In this document: piece after piece, positions 1 to 4,659 of the stretch | Layout of the letters: each line of letters begins with the position of its first letter | How positions within the stretch are numbered: position 1 is the stretch's first letter | NCBI GenBank assembly: GCA_029937135.1 | Contig: JAPYQX010000125.1 | Coordinates: 1-8,095 of the forward strand | Direction of reading: 5' to 3' | DNA length: 8,095 nt | Source of the DNA: Nitrospinota bacterium | Lineage (GTDB): Bacteria > UBA8248 | Made by a program: the position numbers and the translations under genes | The notes under the pieces: generated by a model | Databases searched by the model: none | What the model was told of the DNA's origin: nothing | What the model saw: only the letters and a program-made list of their open reading frames with translations

Positions 1-427
1 GTATTACGCTGGTCACCACCCCCCAGACGGTCAGCTCCATCCCGTCCGTGATCTCGGTGGGCCGGTAGTCGCCGTTCTCGGGGAGAAGGCGCATGGCGCC
101 TTCTCGTATATCGAGCCGCTTGACGGTGAGCTCTCCGTCCACCGCCGCCACGACAACCTTGCCGCTCGCGGGCTCGAGCGAGCGATCGACCACGAGGATA
201 TCTCCGTCGTGGATCCCTGCATCCCGCATCGAATCCCCCTGGACCCGGACGAAGAAGGTGGCGGCGGGGTGCTTCACGAGGTGGGCGTTGATGTCGAGGC
301 GGTTTTCGATGAAGTCATCGGCGGGAGATGGAAAACCCGTGGGCCGTCCCGCCAGGACGCGGGCGAGGAAAAGGGGCAGTCCGCGCCCCCGGCCTGGATT
401 CGCTCGAAAAATCGCCTTAATCCGCAT
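1..427 (-). CDS. umuD: UmuD-like SOS mutagenesis protein (S24 peptidase), 3' end cut by window edge
   Basis: This is a LexA/UmuD-family self-cleaving serine protease. After RecA-stimulated autoproteolysis it acts with UmuC (DNA polymerase V) in error-prone translesion synthesis. The visible 142 residues align closely with E. coli UmuD: a short N-terminal arm, the GFPSPADDF segment (31-39), the catalytic serine in GDSM (Ser66), and the catalytic lysine in VDGELTVKRL (Lys103). LexA's N-terminal DNA-binding domain is absent. The ATG at 427 has GGAGG five bases upstream (433-437). The P1-P1' pair at the expected cleavage position reads Thr30-Gly31 rather than Cys-Gly or Ala-Gly, and an Ala26-Gly27 pair lies four residues earlier. 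The stop codon lies left of base 1; umuC would be expected further left but is not visible. Identification is strong; the cleavage site is inferred. Confidence 0.93.
   Translation of the reverse strand, partial: MRIKAIFRANPGRGRGLPLFLARVLAGRPTGFPSPADDFIENRLDINAHLVKHPAATFFVRVQGDSMRDAGIHDGDILVVDRSLEPASGKVVVAAVDGELTVKRLDIREGAMRLLPENGDYRPTEITDGMELTVWGVVTSVI
83..105. repeat. Perfect 10-bp inverted repeat inside umuD
   Basis: GAGAAGGCGC (83-92) and GCGCCTTCTC (96-105) are perfect reverse complements around the three bases ATG. The repeat is in frame within umuD, covering residues around REGAMRLL near the C-terminal end. A 10-bp stem with a 3-base loop would be very stable in RNA or single-stranded DNA. 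The nine-base core GAGAAGGCG also occurs twice in the amidohydrolase gene (4168-4176 and 4186-4194). It may be simply coding constraint. Confidence 0.75.
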
Positions 428-451
428 AAAAACCTCCAAACGGGGATGTGA

Positions 452-480
452 TCTATAAGCGAATACAAAACGAAAGTCAA
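452..480 (-). promoter_or_regulatory. sigma70-type promoter of umuD with candidate LexA operator in the spacer
   Basis: Read on the minus strand, TTGACT (475-480) is followed by a 17-base spacer and TATAGA (452-457), a near-consensus promoter whose leader would be roughly 20 bases to the ATG at 427. On the plus strand the spacer carries a direct repeat, CGAA at 460-463 and CGAA at 471-474, separated by seven bases. The 11-base period equals that of the alphaproteobacterial SOS box (GAAC-N7-GAAC), but the bases are not a full match. LexA control is expected for umuD; this exact operator is inference. Confidence 0.7.
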
Positions 481-485
481 GCGGA

Positions 486-853
486 TTGATTCCAGCTCCG
501 CTCATGTCGAATGAATTGCTCTGGACAGGATGGGATCGGGCGCTCCCGACCTGCCTCGGCAGTGGCGGTGCTATCCATGAGAGTCTTGCAATCATCTGGA
601 CATGCCCCATTTTGGCTCCTTGGGGGAGTGAAGGATTTATGAATTTAAAACCATTGAAAAGAGAGCCCTCCCTCTAAATCGTTCAAAGGAACCGAAGACT
701 ATTACAGAGTAAGTTCACTGCGAACGATCAGCTATACATTGAATAGCGTGAATTTATGAGTAGTATTCAACCAGCCGGGTGTACGATTCGGATGAATTTT
801 GGACAGGACGGGGCCGGAGTTTCGCTCCGCGACGGAAGGAGAATGAATCATGA
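486..853. other. Intergenic stretch between umuD and the PilZ gene
   Basis: No convincing gene is present. A possible short plus-strand reading frame (ATG at 504 to 677) lacks a ribosome binding site and any recognisable protein character. Small inverted repeats occur: TCGGG/CCCGA with loop CGCT followed closely by CTGCC/GGCAG around 535-565, and CGGAG (815-819)/CTCCG (825-829) with a five-base loop just ahead of the PilZ ribosome binding site. The stretch is more AT-rich than the flanking genes from about 640 to 800, as expected for a regulatory region. Confidence 0.5.
739..766 (+). promoter_or_regulatory. Possible promoter of the PilZ gene
   Basis: TTGAAT (739-744), a 16-base spacer, and TAGTAT (761-766) form a plausible but imperfect sigma70-type promoter. 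It would give a leader of about 80 bases before the PilZ start at 854, containing the small CGGAG/CTCCG hairpin. This rests on motif resemblance only. Confidence 0.3.
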
Positions 854-870
854 ATGGAAATGAATCATGA
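842..870. repeat. 12-base direct repeat at the PilZ start
   Basis: AATGAATCATGA occurs at 842-853 and again at 859-870, 17 bases apart. It places five ATG triplets within 27 bases around the start codon. ATG 843 and ATG 850 open into other frames and stop within a few codons (TGA at 861 and 868), so they could compete with the true starts at 854 or 860. Confidence 0.7.
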
Positions 871-1195
871 GAACCGTAGATTCGCCCGCTACGAGGTTCC
901 CGCCATTATCTACGCCCCGGATTTGACCAGCCTGTGTATCGTCCCCATCGACATTAGTGCTGGCAGCTTCAAGGCGATACTGGACAAGGAGTTCAAGTTC
1001 GATGGAGCCGTTGCGTGTGAGTTCCATGTCTTCGGCGAGGTGTTCGAGAACTGCCGGATACGAGTCGCCTGGACAAAATCCATCGAGACCGCCCCCTCGT
1101 CGTTCCTGATCGGTTTCGCAATTGAAAGATACGACGACGAGAACCGTCTTCAGGATGCAATCAAGGGGTTGAATCATCTGATGGAAAATGGATAG
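854..1195 (+). CDS. Small PilZ-domain protein
   Basis: This 113-residue protein looks like a stand-alone PilZ domain, the fold that commonly binds cyclic di-GMP and controls motility, secretion or exopolysaccharide. The RxxxR signature is at the N-terminus (Arg8 and Arg12 in RRFAR), followed by beta-strand-like sequence, the second motif as DISAGS (33-38), and a C-terminal FLIGFAIE strand and helix. In the usual (D/N)xSxxG motif the last residue is Gly; here it is Ser38, so nucleotide binding may be weakened. AGGAG (837-841) lies 12 bases before ATG 854; an alternative in-frame ATG at 860 is possible, and a TGA at 851 prevents a longer N-terminus. No signal peptide or membrane segment is seen. 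The partner pathway is unknown; neighbours do not help. Confidence 0.7.
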   Translation: MEMNHENRRFARYEVPAIIYAPDLTSLCIVPIDISAGSFKAILDKEFKFDGAVACEFHVFGEVFENCRIRVAWTKSIETAPSSFLIGFAIERYDDENRLQDAIKGLNHLMENG

Positions 1196-1485
1196 GCATT
1201 CTCTCCGCGGGGGTAAATGCGATCTGGAAGAGAAACTTCAGGAGTTCGGGTACATAAAACCGGATTGACGCTCTCCACGGAAAATAACGACCTAGACGGC
1301 ATATCGACTCCATTCGGACTTTGGATCGTGCTCGCGGCGGAGAGAACGGTCAGAAGCCGCTCATCCGCCAATTGATTGTTGGCCGTGAACTGGGCCACGT
1401 TGGATCGCGCGGCCGCTATGGCCCGAACGATCCGCGGAGGGCTCTGGCCTCTTGCGATAGCAAGAATGAGGTTTGCTTCAGCCAC
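1174..1485 (-). CDS. Hypothetical protein, 103 residues, GTG start
   Basis: I do not recognise this protein. The evidence for a real gene is a GTG start at 1485 preceded by an excellent ribosome binding site (GGAGGAG, 1491-1497, five-base spacing). The first 55 or so residues also look natural: an Ala-rich, probably helical stretch running from AEANLILAIARG through AIAAARSNVAQF to LLTVLSAASTI. The second half is less protein-like, rich in Ser, Pro and Arg, so the true product may be shorter or the 3' part may have drifted. No signal peptide, membrane segment or known motif is visible. It is convergent with the PilZ gene and the two 3' ends overlap by 22 bases (1174-1195). No function can be proposed. 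Confidence 0.5.
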   Translation of the reverse strand: MAEANLILAIARGQSPPRIVRAIAAARSNVAQFTANNQLADERLLTVLSAASTIQSPNGVDMPSRSLFSVESVNPVLCTRTPEVSLPDRIYPRGENAYPFSIR

Positions 1486-1695
1486 GGCAACTCCTCCTCC
1501 CTGAGGAGATGACCTGCTTTCGTGCGTTATTCCAAATTTTCGCGCTTCCCAACCGTATGCACATTATCCTGCATCTATTCTCATCGGAAGATATCCCGAT
1601 AAAATGAGTTAAATCTTCGGATAACCGCTTAAAAACATGTGCATGGCGAATTGCTGACTCACCACGCCGAGGATATAAAACGCGAAAATGCCCTT

Positions 1696-2945
1696 CTAGG
1701 CCACACCCATTTTCCCGGAAAACGCTTCGAGGGCCTGCTCGAAGCAGGCGAGGGGTGCGCGTACGACTCCAGCGCCAACCTGCCCGACGCCGGACTCCCG
1801 GTGGGCGATGCCGGTGTTGATGACAGGCGCGATTCTGGTCTCAACGACTTTGCGAATATCGATACCGGCCGGAACACCCCGGAAGTCGAGCGAGGGGAGC
1901 GTCCACCCGGGGTTTTCTCCCGCCGTGATCTCGTACATCGATCGCGTGAAGTTCAACGCATCCATCGCCGAGCCCGCGCCGACAAACCCCGCCACCGCGG
2001 GCGAGGCGGCCATCGCGAACCCCCCGAGCCCTATCGTCTCGACGATGGTGGAATCGCCCATGTCGGGATTCGCATCCTTTTCCGAAAAACCCGGAAAATA
2101 AAGCCCCTTCGGCATCTCCACCGGGGCGGTGAACCAGGAGTCCCCCGTTCCGCTGACGCGGATGCCGAAGTCGGTGCCGTTCCGGCACATGGCGGTCACG
2201 ATGGTGGAGCCGTCGATATCCCGGACGGGATCCATGATGGCCTTGCCGATGCTCATCCCGACGTTCAGGAAAAACTGGTCGTTTCCCCCGATGAACTCAA
2301 GAATTGAAGCCAGCATTTCAGCGTCGCCCACCGTGCGCGCCAGCACGGGCGCCAGTTCGCGGTAAAAAAGAGTCGAACAGGCGACGTTGCGCTGATGCAT
2401 ATCATCGCCCATCGAGAGCCCCCGCGCGATGATCCCCTTGAGGGCGATGCCGCCGCATGAGCGGAGCACCTCGGAGAGTACCGGGCCGAGAACATCCCTC
2501 AGCCAGCGGAGGCGGGCGATGACCTTTTCATCGTTGCCGCCAAAGCGCATGACCTTCCCGAGGCCTTCATTCAGCGTGCAGTAGGCCCGGTTCCCGAACT
2601 TTTTGTTCTCGACGATCATGACCGGCTGGCTGCGGCTCGTGATGCCCGTCATCGGGCCGACGGCATCGAAATGGTGGTTCGGGTGAAAGGTGATCTTACC
2701 CGAGGCCGCCAGCGCCTCGGCCTCGTCCAGCGATGGCGCCCAGCCCTCAAGGACAATCGCGCCCGCCGCCGCGCCACGCAGCGGGCCGCACATCCGTTCC
2801 CACTCGATCGGCGGGCCCGCATGAAGCAGGACATAATCGCCCAGCCCGGCTATCACCTCCTCCGCCGGGCGCACATTGATCAGGACGGGCTCCCCCCGAA
2901 CATCCGCCGCAAGGCTTCCTCGTTCGCATCCTCTATTCTGCCCAC
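1696..2945 (-). CDS. DUF1116 protein (YlbE/AllG-like), frameshifted near its N-terminus
   Basis: The 392 residues from 2874 to 1696 match E. coli YlbE along their length. Shared segments include LLHAGPPIEWERM, HHFDAVGPMTGITS, NRAYCTLNEGLGKVMRFG, DQFFLNVGMSIGKAIMD, IRVSGTGDSWFTAPV, NPDMGDSTIVET, VINTGIAHRESGVGQVGAG and the end PLACFEQALEAFSGKMGV. YlbE is AllG, described as one component of the AllFGH oxamate carbamoyltransferase of anaerobic allantoin use; neither AllF (FdrA) nor AllH (DUF2877) is in this window, so the reaction is uncertain. The natural start appears to be GTG 2945 with GGAGG (2953-2957) seven bases upstream. That frame hits TGA after 22 codons; one extra G in the G6 run at 2892-2897 would join it to the body, giving the family-like GEPVLINVRPAEEV. 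The gene lies 95 bases downstream of the amidohydrolase, probably in one transcript. Confidence 0.85.
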
Positions 2946-3011
2946 CCGATCACCTCCGTATTACCGTGAAATAATCGCATAAAAATTGAAGGAAAAAATC
3001 CGGCCGGCGGC

Positions 3012-3046
3012 TCAAACCTCGGCGATCAAACCTCCGTGCCTCAAAC
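3012..3046. repeat. Threefold TCAAAC repeat at the end of the amidohydrolase gene
   Basis: TCAAACCTC occurs at 3012-3020 and 3026-3034, and TCAAAC again at 3041-3046. On the minus strand each copy supplies a TGA stop. The first stop reached in the restored amidohydrolase frame is at 3041; the unshifted frame runs on to 3012. This appears to be a short local duplication at the gene end. Confidence 0.55.
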
Positions 3047-3421
3047 ATGCCACCTGGTTTCGCTGATATTCTCGGCGAGAATCCCGCCGTTTTTCACGAC
3101 GAATCGCTTCTCCGGCTGATCGATGATGATGTCGTTCCAATTTTTTCGTTTCGAGGACAACGAGATCCGCCGGTTTCCCCGGCGCGATCCCGTACTCATC
3201 TTGAATCCCGAGCGCCCGGGCCGCGTTGTGCGTAAAAAGCGCCGGAATGATCGCACGCTCGGCGGCCCCGCTCATCTGCGCCGCATGGGCGAGGAGGAGG
3301 CCGATCTCAAGCAGATCGCCCCGGCCCGAGGGGATGAAGGCGTTGCGGATGTTGTTCGAGGAGACGGCGACATTCACCCCGGCGGCGATGAGTTCGCGCA
3401 CCCGGGTGAGCCCCCGGAAGC

Positions 3422-3431
3422 GGGGGGGGGG
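3422..3431. repeat. Ten-base G run (C10 on the coding strand) inside the amidohydrolase gene
   Basis: Ten consecutive G on the plus strand coincide with the point where the amidohydrolase frame is lost. Eleven (or eight) would let the frame continue through RFRGLTRVREL, which matches the family. Tracts of this length are known slippage sites and are also error-prone in sequencing and assembly. Confidence 0.9.
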
Positions 3432-4167
3432 TCGCCGTCGCGCCCGTTCAGGAACAGGTCCGTCGCCGGGAGGGGGATGACGGTTATCTCCGCCTTGGCG
3501 ATAGCGCCGATAACGCGGGCGGCCCGCTCGCCGTCCATCGCCCCGAGCGAGGTCAGATGGGCCACCACCACTTTTCCCTCAAGGCCCGACGCCCCCGTCC
3601 GCCGGGCGACGGATTCGATGACACACTCGCCGGGGTCGTCCGAGAAATCGATATGCAAATCTATTCCACAGCCAAACTCGGCCGCCAGGCCAAATACGAT
3701 GTCGAGGTGGCGCTCCGGGTCGGTATCGTTATAGGGAATGCCCCCGACCGCGTCACCGCCCATTCGCATCGCCTCGCGCATCAACTCCTCGGTCCCGGGC
3801 TGTTGTTCGATGCCCTCCTGGGGAAAAACCACAATCTGGATATCGGCGATGCCGGCGCAGGCCTCCCGGAGCTCGAGGGTGGCCTCCATCCCCTTGAGGC
3901 CGACGATGGGGTCCACCTCGACCTGGGCGCGGAGGCGGGTCGCGCCGTGGCGCACCAGCAGCCGCAGCGTCCGCTCGGAGCGCTCCCGGATGTCCTTGTT
4001 CGTGACGGACTTCTTGAGCCCCAGGGTGATGGCGATGACGTCCTGGAGGGTGCCGCTCAGGTTCGGTCGGCGCTCCTCAAGAAAGGCCTTGTCGAGGTGC
4101 ATGTGGCTCTCGATGAAGCCGGGCAGGACGACCCGGCCATCAAGCTCGATGAGCCGGAGGCCTTCCT

Positions 4168-4203
4168 GAGAAGGCGTACTCTCCGGAGAAGGCGAATCCT
4201 CCG
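4168..4203. repeat. 18-bp tandem repeat encoding a Ser/Pro/Glu hexapeptide repeat
   Basis: GAGAAGGCGTACTCTCCG (4168-4185) and GAGAAGGCGAATCCTCCG (4186-4203) match at 15 of 18 positions, with a weaker third copy to 4221. On the minus strand they encode TEDSPS-PESTPS within the amidohydrolase. This lies between two strands of its N-terminal beta domain, where relatives usually have a short turn. The join contains the perfect palindrome TCTCCGGAGA (4180-4189). Confidence 0.75.
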
Positions 4204-4405
4204 TAGAGGGTACGCCCTCCCCCGCCGCCGCGGAGACGATTCGCCCGTCCCGGACAAGGAGATCGACGAGCGGGCCCTCGGCGTCCACCTTCGCGCCCCG
4301 AAAAAGTATCCCGCTGTCCACCACAAGCCTCCCCGCCCGCGCCGGGCATACTGACCGGCGATTTCATCGATAAGATCATTGGCGGGAAGCAATCAGTCGC
4401 GCGAA

Positions 4406-4411
4406 ATTATA
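4406..4411 (-). promoter_or_regulatory. -10 box (TATAAT) for the amidohydrolase operon
   Basis: A perfect TATAAT is present on the minus strand about 80 bases ahead of the amidohydrolase start. No good -35 hexamer lies 16-18 bases upstream; the bases there are GTATTT-like. A small CCGA/TCGG hairpin falls between the two. An activator-dependent promoter is possible. Confidence 0.4.
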
Positions 4412-4446
4412 AACAACCGAAAAATCGGAAATACGCCTGAAACAAA

Positions 4447-4558
4447 GATAGCTTATCATCCGCCCCTTCAAGGGGCCGGGCAAGGCCAGATAAGGGGGAG
4501 ACCCCCTTGACCCGGGGGCCGTAAAATGAGCAAATGCGCTCCTCTGGCATAAGCTATC
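4447..4558 (+). ncRNA. Candidate structured leader RNA upstream of the importer operon
   Basis: Nested complementary segments give one consistent fold. The closing stem pairs GATAGCTTAT (4447-4456) with ATAAGCTATC (4549-4558), a perfect 10 bp. A side hairpin is GCCCCT (4462-4467)/AGGGGC (4471-4476). An inner stem pairs GCCAGA (4485-4490) with TCTGGC (4543-4548), stacking directly on the closing stem at its 3' side. Inside it are AAGGGGG (4492-4498)/CCCCCTT (4502-4508) and GAGC (4528-4531)/GCTC (4538-4541). An alternative pairing, CCGGGCAAGG (4476-4485) with CCTTGACCCGG (4505-4515) and one bulged base, excludes both the inner stem and the G5/C5 hairpin, so two states are possible. I match it to no known riboswitch class. 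The strand is inferred from the terminator-like hairpin and livH downstream; a DNA-level palindromic element is the main alternative. Confidence 0.45.
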
Positions 4559-4562
4559 CCTT

Positions 4563-4576
4563 ATGCGTAATCGCAT
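4563..4576 (+). other. Small hairpin in the livH leader
   Basis: ATGCG (4563-4567) and CGCAT (4572-4576) form a perfect 5-bp stem with loop TAAT, followed by a T-rich stretch. It sits between the structured element and the terminator-like hairpin and may be part of the switching region. Confidence 0.4.
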
Positions 4577-4607
4577 TTATTTGTTTGATTTCAGAGACTT
4601 GAATACC

Positions 4608-4640
4608 AAAGGCGGGAAGTCCCGCGCCGCGCCTTTTTTT
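4608..4640 (+). terminator. Terminator-like hairpin with T7, immediately upstream of livH
   Basis: AAAGGCG (4608-4614) can pair with CGCCTTT (4630-4636). Within it GCGGG (4612-4616) can instead pair with CCCGC (4621-4625), and seven T follow at 4634-4640. This has the form of an intrinsic terminator. It ends only 19 bases before the livH ATG, so it is either an attenuator of the importer operon or the end of a short leader RNA. Confidence 0.6.
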
Positions 4641-4659
4641 GTTTTGGGGTAATGACCGC

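Larger units (their letters stand above)
3041..4324 (-). pseudogene. Cytosine-deaminase-like amidohydrolase with two apparent frameshifts
   Basis: This is a metal-dependent amidohydrolase (COG0402-like) most similar to CodA. Visible in order: PGFIESHMHLDKAF with metal-ligand pair His74/His76, FPQEGI (167-172), LHIDFSDD with His224, AHLTSL with His256, LPATDLFLNGRD, then in a second frame GLTRVRELIAAGVNVAVSSNN and THNAARALGI, and in a third IIIDQPEKRFVVKNGG. The breaks are at a C10 run (3422-3431; 11 or 8 needed) and an A6 run (3141-3146; 5 needed, coding strand). CodA's catalytic Glu217 corresponds to Phe227 and its ligand Asp313 to Asn in SSNN, so cytosine deamination is doubtful even if the frame were intact. 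GTG 4324 is three bases after GGGGAGG (4328-4334); the next GTG, 4321, is better spaced (six). It reads first in a probable operon with the DUF1116 gene. Confidence 0.82.

Noticed and set aside
504..677. A possible short protein between umuD and PilZ
   Set aside because: No ribosome binding site, no natural-looking protein sequence and no support from the neighbours.
1612..1695. A hydrophobic reading-frame continuation after the DUF1116 stop (GIFAFYILGVVSQQFAMHMF)
   Set aside because: The DUF1116 protein already ends at its family's usual C-terminus, and no start with a ribosome binding site exists for a separate product; it may be a remnant but cannot be supported.
1639..2307. A 222-codon plus-strand open frame opposite the DUF1116 gene
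   Set aside because: Its composition is His, Arg, Asp and Gly rich with no domain, opposite a strongly conserved protein.
2975..3005. Possible terminator between the amidohydrolase and the DUF1116 gene (CCGGCCGG followed by T6 on the minus strand)
   Set aside because: The palindrome has no loop and only a 4-bp arm, too weak for an intrinsic terminator call.
3557..4354. A 265-codon plus-strand open frame opposite the amidohydrolase
   Set aside because: It is a low-complexity antisense frame without a ribosome binding site; the minus-strand frame carries the conserved motifs.
4447..4558. tRNA, 4.5S RNA or 6S RNA reading of the inverted-repeat block
   Set aside because: It has no T-loop, no CCA-type acceptor arrangement, no SRP loop motif, and is too short and branched for 6S RNA.
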